This document shows positions 47,670 to 60,500 of a stretch of DNA of 64,000 nucleotides, one piece after another. The stretch is from Macquaria australasica (Eukaryota; Chordata; Actinopteri; Centrarchiformes; Percichthyidae): contig SEMN01000080.1 in NCBI GenBank assembly GCA_005408345.1, forward strand, positions 992,001-1,056,000, read 5' to 3'. Every line of letters begins with the position of its first letter. Position 1 is the stretch's first letter. The notes under the pieces are model-generated. The model searched no databases and was not told where the DNA came from. It saw nothing but the letters and a program-made list of their open reading frames with translations. The translations under genes were made by a program, and so were the position numbers.

Positions 47670-49185
47670 AATCAGGAGCAAATTATGTTTTACCAGTCTC
47701 CATTTGGGTCAGATTGTCTGCTAAACTCTGAGGGGAATTATGCCATGTTGATAACAGGTTGGCTCATGAATCACATTTACAGTTATAGCCAGAAAAGTGT
47801 CAGTTCTATATAGACACATACTGGCCATAAAATGGATTTGTTTGATCACAGTGCGGGGTGTAAAATTGGCTGCCTGTCACATTTCACACATTTATAACTA
47901 CCGCCTGACTTTACACATCAAGTCCCCAGGAAAGAGCAATCATGTCCGAGCACATAGCTTGTGTGTGCATGTGTGAGTGTGTTTTGGGGAGAAGGGTATG
48001 GACATAACGTAGAGACACAGAGCCGTGCACACACGTGTTATAATTGCCATGCAAATAACAAGGGAAAGTGACATTTAATTCCCAAACTGGCTGTCAACGG
48101 AGCGGTAATGGCAATAAAGTCATAGCGACAATGAAATCTCGGGCAAGGGCTCAAAACTGAGGTTTTGTGGCTGTATATGACTGTGTGCATTCATCCACTC
48201 ATGCACTCAGGCCCACTGTGGGCACATCTGAGTGAAATTAATATCTAGCCAGAGAAGCCTCCAGTGAGTTCCGGCTGGGTCGGTGTCATTTGGAGAGGCA
48301 TATGCAGTCAGGCACACTGTAAAAAGTGACATTTCACTTAAGCTCGCCGCCATGCAGCTGGCTAATGCATGCACGCACATCAGATGGCACCTGTCACAGC
48401 ATTCAACAGAAAGCAATATCACAGATTCAACTACATTCTGATAAATGGATTAGTTCAGATTAGCTGGTGTCCACTACAGCAGATTCACAAAAGGTTGACC
48501 GGGTTTATGGATCCACAGAAAAGTATTCCAGATGGTGCGTTTGGATTGTGCAGTGTTTGCAACAGTTATAGCTTTGAGTCCCATATGGTAAAGATGCCGT
48601 AGTCATGTTAAATATGTGATATATCTGTATATCTATAAATAAGCCCATTAAATGCTTTCTGCTCCCTGTCATAAAGGAAGCAAACTATAAATCTAGCCTA
48701 TACTTTGATTGAAGCTCCTTGTCTACAGGTGACATGCAGCGTCAGTTATCATCTCCGGTCTGCTATGCAAATGGGTAACTTATCTTCTTTTAGTTGTCCC
48801 CAGTTTAATAATGATGCCAATTAAGGATTCAGATCAGGTAGGTGATTGAGCTGTTGTTATCTCCATTGAGTAAACAAGGTTTCTTTCTTCTCATCCCTCG
48901 GCTTCATTAGCAAGCATAACACATGGCTGCACCCTGGCACCCACAAAGACATGAATCTATAGCTGGGAGTGGACTCAAGCGTACACGTATAGCAGAAACA
49001 TAGGCACAAATACCAGCTTTTATTTGAATAAAAGGTTTAAAAGCAGCGTTTGTCCCGTGGCGATGGTTTATTTGTGCAGCAGTCTAACTTAACTCTAGAT
49101 GTATGGATCTCATCTAACTTAAACATAAAAGGATTGGAAGGATTTCTCCAGTCCTAATTGTAAAATTTTGTAAAATGCTGTGAAA
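47670..49185. other. Mostly unique non-coding DNA
   Basis: 48030-48180 is quiet sequence with a perfect octamer ATGCAAAT at 48049-48056; a second octamer lies at 48765-48772. These octamers occur by chance at about this rate. No exon or RNA gene seen. Confidence 0.4.
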
Positions 49186-49189
49186 CTCG

Positions 49190-49610
49190 TTTTCTTCAAA
49201 GTCAAAAAAGTCAAAGTCAAAGTCTGCTTTATTGTCAATTCTGCAGCATGTACAAGACATACAGAGGATTGAAATTGCGTTACTCTCAAACCCTTGGTGC
49301 AAACAACAAGGTAAGAGAACATAAGAAAACATAATATAACCAACTAAGAGCAAGCAAGGCATAGCATAAAACACCCAATTTAAAAACAAATAAAACTTGG
49401 CATAATGACCATGACAGATGTAAATCTGTGAGTTTGGATCATGCAAAATATCAGTGCAAATATATATGATATTAGTGCAAATAGAATTCACTCTCACTGC
49501 ATAGGACGAAAGATAAATCATTTTCTTTAGTTTTGCTCTCTGATGCCCCTCCACTTGATCTTCACCGCACAAACGCTCACGTGGATAGCAACAAAAGAAC
49601 CCTGCATGTG
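49190..49610. repeat. Retroelement-like repeat ('tctgctttattgtcaattct')
   Basis: Tandem AGTCAAAGTCAAAGTC leads into TCTGCTTTATTGTCAATTCT, CATGTACAAGACATACAGAG, ATTGAAATTGCGTTACTCTC and AAACCCTTGGTGCAA, a well-known dispersed fish sequence. The later part (ATATCAGTGCAAATATATAT) fits its extension. The 227-residue minus-strand frame (49114-49797) is mostly this repeat read backwards (a DFDFDFFDF run comes from the GTCAAA tandem), so I do not call it a gene. Confidence 0.65.
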
Positions 49611-50079
49611 TGGCCACACTTATGAATACATATAAATCTGTGATGCAGAGGTAGTATAAGGTATGAATGTTCAGGGATACGGCTGATATAATGTCAGTGA
49701 TGACACAGACACTTGGGATATGAAGAGGAATTATGACAACTGTGAGGAAAAATGGAAAAGTACATCTGACTACAAAGAACATGTGACAAGATGCCATTTA
49801 CATAAAGCCTTGAACCTCTAGCTCTCTACACCCTCAGTCTTTCTCACCTAAAGCCAACCCTAACCTTAATGATCCCGTTGATGTTCATACATATAAAATG
49901 AGAAAGAACAGACATTTCCCCTCAATGGCCCTCCATTTCACAAATGTATGACAACACACATCTCCTCCTCTTTTATCATTTCACCCCTCCCTCTCGCTCT
50001 CCCTCTCTCTGTGTAAACTGGGAGTGCTTTTCATGCTTCATTAAGGCTAGCAGTGAGTTTCCATTTAAATCCATTACTT

Positions 50080-50960
50080 TATAAAGCTCAGAGATACACA
50101 GTGGTGATGATGTTCTCATAACCCCATTTAAGATTTCATTGCTGCTAAAATGAGCTCTGTTGTAATTCATAAGTAATAATGACATTTGGACCACTGTCGC
50201 TACAGTTTTGTGCCTCTTCCCAATTTCTACGGCGTTCAGCCAGGCAAACTCAACGGGGATGCGTCATGGAAGCCTATTCAGAAGCATCACAGTTAATTCT
50301 GCACAACACCAGCGCCGTAAGAGGACACCCATACAACATGTTCCTCATCAACCGCTGAGAAATACGCTCATAAAAGCAGCACTAACTCCCAGAAATGAGC
50401 AGATGGAATATCTCCAATCATTCGCAGGCACAGATGATGTGAAGTCCATTTGGAGGATTGAAGGCCCCCCTGGCTCCCTTCTGAGAGAGCTTGCAGAGGA
50501 GATGGCCGTAGCATTTATTAACACTGATAAACCTCTTACCTGTACATTCCCATACCCTTTACCTCTTAATAGGCTCAGTTCATCTGAATTCCATTTGGCC
50601 ACAATCAGCCCCGGTGATTTCTCTCTCTCAAGGCTAAATTACGCCTCGTACATCATCATTTCCTCGAGCCTAAGCAGATGCTCCGAGCAGAATGAGGTTG
50701 GGAAGGGTGTATCGAATTAATCTAAATAATTGGTCTTAGCTTGTTTGAGCGGGCTCTCACACTGATCGCATACAGCGTAATGAAGTTGCGACCTCCCCTA
50801 AGATGGGCCTGGCCACTCCCCAGCTCATGTGCAGCACGTGTCATAAGCATAATTAAGTGGTTACAGCTGAGGTGAGGAGAGATGACAGTGTACCCCTGAC
50901 CCCAGCACTCATAAATCATAAACTCCATGTTGTCGCCCTAATCTTGATTATAAATAACAA
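50080..50960. other. Candidate conserved non-coding block
   Basis: Free of simple repeats and recognised elements, with many TAAT-type cores (GTAATTCATAAGTAATAATG near 50162, GCATAATTAAGTGGTTACAG near 50848, CTGAATTATTCATG near 50977). A 170-residue frame (50208-50720) is the longest plausible plus-strand frame in the window, but it has no domain, cysteine pattern or splice context that I know. Either a regulatory block or an unrecognised exon; conservation is the test. Confidence 0.25.
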
Positions 50961-53900
50961 CCCGGGTCCAGAGCTGCTGAATTATTCATGTTTTACTAAT
51001 ACAAGCATTCAAAGATATTCTATGTTTCCTTACATGTATAATGTGCACACTTACCCTGTGTGAAACATTTAACAAACAACGCCTGGGATGTGTGCAGACA
51101 CTGAGGCATTAGCAGAAGCAGAAGAAAGGCCAGGGTTGCTGTCAGGGGAAAACACAACATGTTGATTTTTTTATTTTACAGAATAAACTGTGGTTACATT
51201 GGGTATTGATACTGTGCCACTGCCAAACGCTGCTAGCAGTGTATCTTGCATTGGCAATAACAGGTTGATTTGAAAGAAAATGTAAGCTATTTAAAAAACA
51301 AAAAAACAAGTAAAGTCACGTTTTGATGTCCAAGAAAAAGTGCTTGTTACTATAACCTAAAGACTTGCCATTTCAACCTGCAGTTCAACAACCACACAAG
51401 ATTAAATCCATGTTTGAACAGGCAGAGGTTGCTAATTGTCAACAGTTGTTTCAGTAAATGCAGCCACAAGACATGAAACTCTTGCTTTTCCTTGACTAAC
51501 CAATAATTCCTAAAGGTATAGTTATGAAGCCACAAAAAAAGGGAGGATTAAACCAGTACTTTCAACACTGTAGAAGTTTTCTCCACAGAATGGTCATTTA
51601 CATGTAGCTAATAAGCTACAATATCAAGGTAATCTTATCTGATGTGCTCTGGTAGCCTACAGTACAGATTGCAGAGATTTGAGCATTTAGTTCCACATTA
51701 GCACATTTTCTTCCTTTGATGTCTTCCCCTCAGCCACCTACTGATAAAAGTTTGTGATGTAAAAGACGTGCGTCCTTCTAGTCCTCTGCAAAGGAACAAG
51801 GACAAGGGATCAGCAGAAGCTGAAATCGGACAGCCCTCACGACAAATAAATTCCACCCTTGAGCTGAGGGATGACAGACTTACAGAATTAAACACTGTAT
51901 GTGAAATCAAATGCTCCATTGGTCTCCAAATACTGAAAACCATTGTAGCTGAAATAGGAAATCACTAACTGAAATACAAGCAGCGACTTGAGGGTGTATG
52001 TAACATAAGGATGGATTTCCAGGCAGCCTGCCCCGGGGCCCCAGGTCCCCCAAAATCCCCATTTTCAATGTATGGCATATGGTTGTACATAATTTAATTA
52101 ATTGCACATTTGTTTAAACAGCCATGATGGAACTTAAACACAAAATAACTCCAAGAATGAGACTTTATTTTAATTTCAGAAGCCAAAATGCCAGTCTAAT
52201 AGGCATTACGGGATGCCATATTGCAATCATAAATACAGTCTGTTGAAGGAAGTAAGGGGATCATAATATAGAGTTTCGGTGCTATTTTGTGTTGGATATT
52301 TTATTGATATAACTGAACATAGTATATGTAGATTTTTACTTGTATGCTCCCATTGTTGAGTTATCTCTGACTGGTGGCTGTGACTCAAAGTCTTTCGTAA
52401 AACTTCCAACCATCATTGTCGGGGGAAAAAAGAACTAGTAACAGAGAAAACACAATTAACAGCGACAGCAGGCCTAACATCCTGTGCTATTTGGCCGGAA
52501 TAATATAACATAAATTTTAGCTAGTCCCCTAACTAATTTGTAGCTATCTCAAAGTGCGTGGCTGGCAGGTTTCCATTTTATACAATGGCATTTGGTCAGG
52601 AAGTGGAACAAAACTCTTCACCTCAGCTACATCTCTCCACGGGAGTAGGATTAATGCAGATTGTTTCAAGCAGGAAAACAAGACTCTCCCATTTGGTTCG
52701 GATCTATGTCAGAAATCAAACAGAGGCCTCTGCGGCGGTTTTGTGTTGCTATTTTGCCCTGAAGCAGCTTTGATGAAGTGTATATAAAACAGTAATTGAT
52801 ATGGAAAGGCTGAAGTCGAAGGAGAGGTGAGGACAAATTCAGATGATCAAAGAGATGCAGAGTGGAGAGGGGAAATGGGCCCTACATGGGATGCTTCCCT
52901 TTAAATTGCTTTTATAAATAAGACTTTGAAATTCCCTGAACCTTTTGTCATTGCCCCACAGTGATCCTCTCTGACATATATGAATTAATAAAAAGACAGC
53001 AGAAGGCCGGCCTATCTATTTGTAGGTTTGCCCAGATAGCGTTTGTGTACACTGTACTCGCCCATTAAGCCTTCCTCCAACTGGAACACACATACACTTT
53101 AAATACAGACACACACATATTCAAGTCCACAGTGGCGGACACATAGTCTCCCATGGTTTGCTCTTTCTCGTTGCCATATGCACACACACACACTCACACG
53201 CACACAGTAATATAACATCAGCTACTCTAAATGAGGCCACTAAATTGCGTGTACCAGATACATAATGAAAAACACACTACTGTTTATTTAGTAAAAAAGA
53301 TTCCATTTTGCTTCCTGCACTGTGGAGCTTGGGACAGAGTATGGCTAAATGGAGGGAGCACTTGCTGTTCTTTGAGCACGGGGCACGGAAGCATGCTGAG
53401 TGTTACCGTGATTTGCTATGACAGCCGTGCCCCAGTGCAACATTCATTTAAAGCACAAAGTAAGCTTTGTCCATTTGTTTCTGTTAGTGTGTGTACAGGA
53501 AGCGCAGGGACTAGATGAATGCAGAAAAGCGTGCATCTCCCAGCCAGGTGGAATCAGACAGTGTCTTCTTTAAATGACAGATGAGCTTGGAGACCATCTA
53601 CATACATCATGTTCCTCTAGGCTGATCAGGAGAAAGAGTGGGTGCAAGGCAGAGAAATCCCTATAGCGCAGGATTTTGGACTTAATAATTTCATGAGAGG
53701 CTGAACACTGTGAGAATTACACCAGACAGACAGAAGAGCCTACTTATTTTCAGCACCAGTTGGCTTGGTATTTTTGCTCAGTCTCCCTGACTGCTTTTTC
53801 TGTTGAAATACATTGCTAGGTCAGACACACAAGCACTGTGCTATTCCCTCCATTTTGTCCCATCTGTTTAACATGCCGCATTACTAACACAATCAGCAGA

Positions 53901-55630
53901 CCCTGGCACAGTGTGTGCCAGACTCTGCCAGACAACTGCCACAAAAGCCTGTGTATTTACACTACATTTTCTTTCTTTTCACTCCTGTGTCAAAGGATTC
54001 ACTTAGAAATTGTATTACTCCTGTAAGGCCAACGATCTCTAATCTACTTTTGTGTTACACACCCACCAGACCTCTCAGGTCAAGGACTGACTGGACTGAG
54101 TATCACCAGATATTTGTAAATCCAATATAGATTTATGTTTACCAAATTTATATTCGAATTTACTAAATTATATTGCACCATTAAAACTTGTCTTGGCTAA
54201 AGACTGCAAGGAAAAATCTGCAGCCCCTTCCAACCATAAGCAATCTGTGTCACCAGAAGGTCACTGTAGCATTACAGGCTAAACAATATATTAAACCTGC
54301 CAATCATTTGTAAATGTAGTGCGTCATATATGGAGAAATATGTGTTTTATTGTTTTTTGCTAGTAGTATTTATGCAGTTTAAAATAAGTGGAAAATATCC
54401 AATTATCCTAACCTACCAAATTTGTTGGCGTTGTTGCCGTAACATTTTGTAATTGAGGTACTGTGTTATTTTTTGAAATGTTATTTAAAAAAGCAAGTAG
54501 CAATTTCACCTGGTAGTTTGCCATGTGGTGCAACTCGTTGTAATTTAGCCATGCGTAAAATCTCCACTTCCACTGGAATAAACTTCCAGAATATCTGTTG
54601 TCTGCGCTTATATTTAGGGTTAACTTTTATTCATTTGATTTATTGATTTGTCAGTTTATTTTATTCAAATCTTTTTTAAATGTACATTTATTTTCCCACT
54701 CATTGTTTTATAAATGTCGTCCTATGCCTTATGTAAAGCATTTTAAATCCGCCTTGCCTGAATGACACCAGATCTGGATTATTCAAATGTTTATCACAAT
54801 GTCAGGACAGGAGCTCTGTTTTGTTTGTAAGAGCCGTCTGACTTCCTCGACCTTTCTATCTCTCGTGGCACTGGCCATGTCCTCTGGCTCTGAGAACCAT
54901 TTGTTATGCAGGTTCATGAGATCAAGTGGGTGTTTGTCATTCCCAGGCTCACTCCTTCACAGTGCTTGGCTGCCTGTCTCCCTGCGATACCACAGTGAGG
55001 AGAAAACAGCATGACACGGGCCGCGGTCGTCTGCCTCCCCAGAAAAGGAATGTACAGAGGCCACTTCTCATATGTTGCTCTGATTTGCTTCAATGTTACA
55101 TTGATTTCCCGGCAAGATGGTCAGGCAGACGGTATTTGCTACAGCAGTTTGATTCTGCTGTCAGTCATGCAGCAGCTGCTCGTGCTCTGCTAGAGATAAA
55201 AGAGATGCGCACTGGGAAAGGGGGCACACACACATACATTGACAGTCCCAGCAGGCGTGAGTGTGACCCCGCAAAATAGTGATGAGGTCATTACAGCCGA
55301 CACAGCCAGAGCTGGAGCCTGGAGACTGGAGGCTGTGCAGCAGTAAAACAGAAGAGAGTACAGCATGTTCCTCAGAAAGGCCAGAGGTCAGGATGTGCTA
55401 TTCCCTATGCTTGTCCTCAGCGGTGGAGACAGAGGACGGGGAGCTGGTGACATCACAGAGGGCCACTCGCAGTGACTCACAGACACTAATTATGGTTTCA
55501 ACCTCCTGCTCTCGCTCAGTTTGACTCCTCTCCACCTCGCCGCTGACATTTCCACCTGCAACATTTTGACAATCTCTCTCAAATCTCTCGTTCTCTCTTG
55601 CTTGAACTTTTTCTCTCACCTTACTCTGTG
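50960..55630. other. Mostly unique non-coding DNA
   Basis: A C/G-rich patch, CAGCCTGCCCCGGGGCCCCA (about 52024-52043), recalls a fish repeat. Short CA runs lie at 53180-53205. None of the frames at 51768-51968, 52554-52787, 53231-53518 or 54787-55279 has a recognisable domain. Confidence 0.4.
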
Positions 55631-55631
55631 A

Positions 55632-55634
<3 letters not shown>

Positions 55635-55671
<37 letters not shown>
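55635..55671 (+). repeat. (TG)18 microsatellite
   Basis: Perfect TG run followed by TCTTTCTCTC and, a little later, ACACACACTCACA. Confidence 0.95.
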
Positions 55672-55672
<1 letters not shown>

Positions 55673-55679
55673 TTTCTCT

Positions 55680-57530
55680 CTTACACACACTCACATCCTG
55701 TATGCAACGATTAAATACTATAGCAAAAATCATATTCCATTTAGTTCTCATGTCACCCTTTTCTCTGTCTAGCTCTCTCGCTTTCTCTCCGCAGACCTTG
55801 CCCTCTATGGAAACCACATTTTTACCTCCGGTAAGAGCAGAGAAGCCATTGTGAACTGCAACTACAGGTTATGGACTGAATGATGATAATGCTCTGCCAC
55901 TTGACTTGTAAAAAAAGCCAACATGTGCTGTAGTAAATCAAGGCCTTTCTTTTGGTTGGATCTGTTGATATCCTGTTAAAGGATTATTCACGCCATATCC
56001 ACCGCAAGACAGGTGAATAGAGAGTGCTTGAAAAGGAAGATGTGGAAGGATGAGGCAGCGAGCAGCAGGGACTATAACAAGTAAACTTTGTGAAAAAGGT
56101 TTATATAGAGAGAGCAAAAGGAAAGTAGTATAATAGGGAGGGTTTGGTCTGCAGCAGCAGTGGGTGGGTTTCTGTTTGCGCTCCCGGTTAGCTCTCAGCT
56201 GCCTGATATGAAGGAGACTTGGCAGAGCAGTCAGCCAGCAGCCAGCACACCTGAGGAGTAAACATGACAGATGCTGATAGACCCTGACACAGACTGATAA
56301 GCGCTCTCCCACAATCCCCCAGTGCTGTCCACAGTGGTGCAGAAACCTTATCGTGTGGTGCACCATGCCAAGCCTGCCTCCCCTTACATCGCCACCATCG
56401 CAGCCACCTCGCGACCACCCTGATAGGCAGGGGGCACAGAGTGATCCCCACCCAGGGTGTGACGTAGGCTGCGCACGCTCAGCCTGGTGGGGCTGGGAAA
56501 TTATACTTGACTCCTGCAATTATTCATCTCATCTTGGTAACCAGCCTATTTTATTAACATCCTGAGGCTTGATTGAGCACCACTCCAAATCCAAGTGTAA
56601 TGATGTAGAGCGGGCTATCGCAGAGAGAGAAAATGAATGATGAGATGCCAACATTACACCAGTTATATGTAAATTGGCTAATAAATATATCTCTCTATAA
56701 AATGATGTGTAGGCCGAGAAATAATCAAATCAGACACATAGGCTAGTTAGCGTAAAATATTTCTTTGCAAGGAGAGGTGGTAGAAGTAGTCAAAGTGCAC
56801 ACAGTCATGCATGGAAAGATGTAGTGGTATCAATATTAATAATCATACATGTGCATGCAGTTCCAGTAGAAATTGTATTAAGAGCAGTAAAACTGAAGTA
56901 TTGTAAGTAGATTTAATAAAAACTAGACCTGCAAGCAGGTACACCAGGGTCCGAGATGTTTGTTTTAATGTTTGGGCTGGCTCAGACACTCTCCTGCTGC
57001 ACACACTGCCAAGATTTGATCCAGCCTTGGACCACAAAGACCAGCGGTGACCATGTCTGCACCAAAACTATTCTCAATAAATCATTTTCCACCTCTTTCA
57101 CAAGTGTTGATACAGTATATCCCCTAGTAGGTACTGCCCTCTGCATTACACTTAAAAAGGCTTGTTCACTGAGATGTAATAGCAGTGGAATTACTGGAAG
57201 AAGTAGCACTATTCACAAAGGCTAAAATAAGGCCTTGGCATTAATCCATAACACCTCTTAACTCTTGGTGTCACTCACTAGTGGCTGTTAAAATGCTTAT
57301 TATTTCTATAGACCTGCCTCCATTGAGCTCTCTATCTGTTTATACACACACACACCTAATCAATTGTAACCTGGCTCTAACTGATCCCAATCACTCTCAA
57401 TTACGCCCATCAGAGTTTGGTCTGCTGATACCCTGCGGCCTCTAAATATGTGGACTCTGCATCATGTTAACTGGTATCGGATCCTCTGGTGGGCGGACAG
57501 GCTGGAATCAATAAGCGCAGAGAGGATCCC
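55680..57530. other. Mostly unique non-coding DNA
   Basis: The GC-rich stretch 56160-56520 gives overlapping frames on both strands (193 and 70 residues) from composition alone. 56500-56600 (CAATTATTCATCTCATCTTG) is quiet and could be conserved. No gene called. Confidence 0.4.
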
Positions 57531-57532
57531 AG

Positions 57533-57533
<1 letters not shown>

Positions 57534-57569
<36 letters not shown>
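57534..57569 (+). repeat. (GCA)12 trinucleotide tract
   Basis: Perfect CAG/GCA run of 36 bases followed by CACACAGCCGAGAG. Encodes poly-Ala on the minus strand only as an artefact. Confidence 0.97.
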
Positions 57570-60500
57570 CACACAGCCGAGAGTGGGCAGGTCATGCTGC
57601 CGCAGGCAAACAAATGAGTGAATCTACTGGGAAAGACATATCTCAGCACCAAACAACAATGTACTATACTATCCTTTTCTGCATGACTTCTTAATCCTGT
57701 ACTTGTCATTGCTGTGGGCAATAAACCATTTTGCTGTAACCAAGTGATTTAACCTCTCGAGATCTCTGAAGCTGTGAAAAAGTTATAGTCAAAGGAACAT
57801 GAAGCGATTCCAGGAAATAAAATGCACAGGCTATACAGTATATTATAGTGCGGAATAATACATAATGAAAATTTACATAACCTGTCATCTACAGCACTGT
57901 TATTCACAAGAACATGTCATCATTACTACTGAAATAACAGCTCTGAAAGGCTTAAGAATCCTTTCTATTCAGCTGACTGCTGGGAGACATACTCTCAGCA
58001 CAGGGAGGCTTTCACTTGAAACAAAAAAAACCCCCCAACATAATCACCAGTGAGTGCTGAAAGGTCAAAATGGCAGTTCATGCAGAGACAGTACAAGGCA
58101 GTCAACATGCCGCGACGAGTGCTTGTTGATGTGCATTTTAAATGCAGCTTTGCGTGGCGACTAACTGCGTCAGTCAAACAACTGCTCCACCACAGGACAA
58201 AGGTGATCAACCTCATAAAAGTACTCATCTTCCCGTGTGCCTGGATCCCGAGAGGCAGTGGTTTCTTGTGGTTTTCAAAAAGGCAGTGCAGGTGGGGAGA
58301 CTGTGAAAGTTAGATGACTGAAACGCTGCATTAGGCCTTGTTTGTCAAAATATATCCGCTCTGCACCATACTCCATTTCACTCAAGAGGAAAATGGCCCC
58401 GTCTGCAATGATGGCATAAGGACTGCATGTCATATTTAATGCCAGTCATTTTCTGACATGTTGGTCAGAGAGAGATGTTGTGCGTAATAGCCAGAGGCAT
58501 AATGGTTATGGTAGGAGTGGGGTTAATAAAAAAATAAGAAGGTCTGGAACTGGAGTGAGCAGGAAAGCCTGCTCTCTGTGCCTCCATCTGAGCTGCTAGG
58601 TTTTATACTACACTCTCTGATCCTTTCTGGCTGCACCGTTCGCACATTCATGCTGAAAAATAGAGCTGCATCTGTCACATTGTCACTCAGTGAATCGTCC
58701 TCCATCTGAATTACCTCCTTCAAATATTCAAAATGGGGGGAGAGAAGAGAAGAAGAAAAAAAAATAAAGGCTCGGATGAAAAAGTCTCGCCTGCCCATTA
58801 CTCCAAACCCGACCGGTGGAGGTGTTGTCACGGAAACCTGCAGCCACTTTTAACAATCAAACATGCGTGACAGGTCATTTTCTGTCCTGGATTAGAAGTG
58901 CTAGCGCCGAAGTGTGAGCAGGCAGACAGCAAGGCCGAGCAGCAGCAGAATGTGACAATTGGATGGCAAAGACACAGGCATTTCACAACTAGAGCCACAG
59001 TGGAGAGAATTAGCGACTGCTAATAAGATCAGTGGGTGGCAGCTGTTCACTCACCATCTTGAACATCTGTTTATCATATCAAACAATTCAGGGAATCTAC
59101 AATTCAGAGGGAGCCATTCTGCGGCGGCGCATAACAAATGTTTACATGTTGCAAAAATGGAAATCACACATCGATCCATCATTTCTGCTTCTTCTCCCCC
59201 TGTCATCTTCCCTCCGCGACGGGCGTCAAGTGCATACTGAAGACATCCTGCTTCTTTAATATGCACTTCATGCAAATCATGTTGAATATTCACATCCACT
59301 CGGGCTGTCTCAGAGATTCATAAATGTGGGTAATGAAAAATGTTAGCATGGGTCATATTCAGGGCAGACGTTGTGAACTGAAAGGTTAACATCCAAACCA
59401 GTGTACAGAAGAGATTGACAGACATGGTTATGGGCAGATATTTCCATATTGCATGAAGGGTTGTGGTTATGTCTAGTCTCTTGGAGGCATAAAATCCAAA
59501 TACGCCTATATTCATACCTTTAGCTCGGTGAATATATACTGTACATGTGCATGACCGTAATGGGGGATTATAGCAAGAGACCACCCAGTAAAGTAAAGTA
59601 TATGGTGTGATTGCCCAGCCATGACCTGTGTGAGAAATAAATTACAATGCTGACAGAACATCACATCCTCTTACCCCGAGGAGGCTGAAAGACGAGGGTC
59701 CTCCGTGACACCATTTCTCTGCGGATTGTTAAATGCCACTATTTGATCTTTTCCATTTCTGAGTAATATTTTTTCCCCGCTGCCCCTAAGCACTGTGCTG
59801 TGCTAAGCTACATTCATGGCAGGCCAGTCAAATACTGAAACAGCTGCTGACCTCCACCATCGTATTATGCTTCCTGTGAATCTCCAAAGCAGAGTTTGGG
59901 GTTGTTTAACCTGCTTTAGCTCAAGGTTGCGACTAATACCTTCCTTTAGCCTCATTGTGTGTCTTTCAAATCAGGCTGAAAAGGACCATTTAGTTGTTTC
60001 TCCTTCACCTTCCACTTACTCCCTTTAAACCACCCCTGAAGACTTGAAGACTCACAGCCTCTCTTCCTCTCCCACGTTCCTGCGCCGCCACCGACAGCAC
60101 GTGCGTAAAGACAGTGGGAGATGTCGAACACAGAGCAAAGATCAGGGCTATCTGTTTGAACATCTTCTGTGTTCACTCTTTGATTTGTCTTTTTGTTTGG
60201 CGAAGGCTGCTCCCCCGCTGTGCCTGCCCTACGCTGCCTTCTCTTTTCTGCTCCAGCTGTACTCTCAACTTCAAATGGCATGGCGTATTCAATTAGATAT
60301 GCCCCCAGCTGACAGCCTGATCGAGGCTGCATCTCTTTTTTTTAATTTATTTATTTTTTTTACGCTGCGACTGGAGAGCTCCTCCCCAGAGAGCAGCACA
60401 AACACCTCCAGTCACCTCACCTTCCAGTGCTCCATGCCTCCGCCCATCTGCCACTTTCAGTTTCAGCTGTGGTGCAACACTGCCCCCACAGGTGTGTTTG

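Noticed and set aside
48049..48056. ATGCAAAT octamer (also at 39635, 48765 and 59270)
   Set aside because: A handful of octamers in 64 kb is near chance expectation; not called as sites.
49114..49797. 227-residue open frame on the minus strand
   Set aside because: Most of it is a known-type dispersed repeat read backwards; the Asp/Phe run is the GTCAAA tandem and no domain is visible.
55938..56519. 193-residue minus-strand frame
   Set aside because: GC-rich composition opens several frames on both strands here; no motif or splice evidence.
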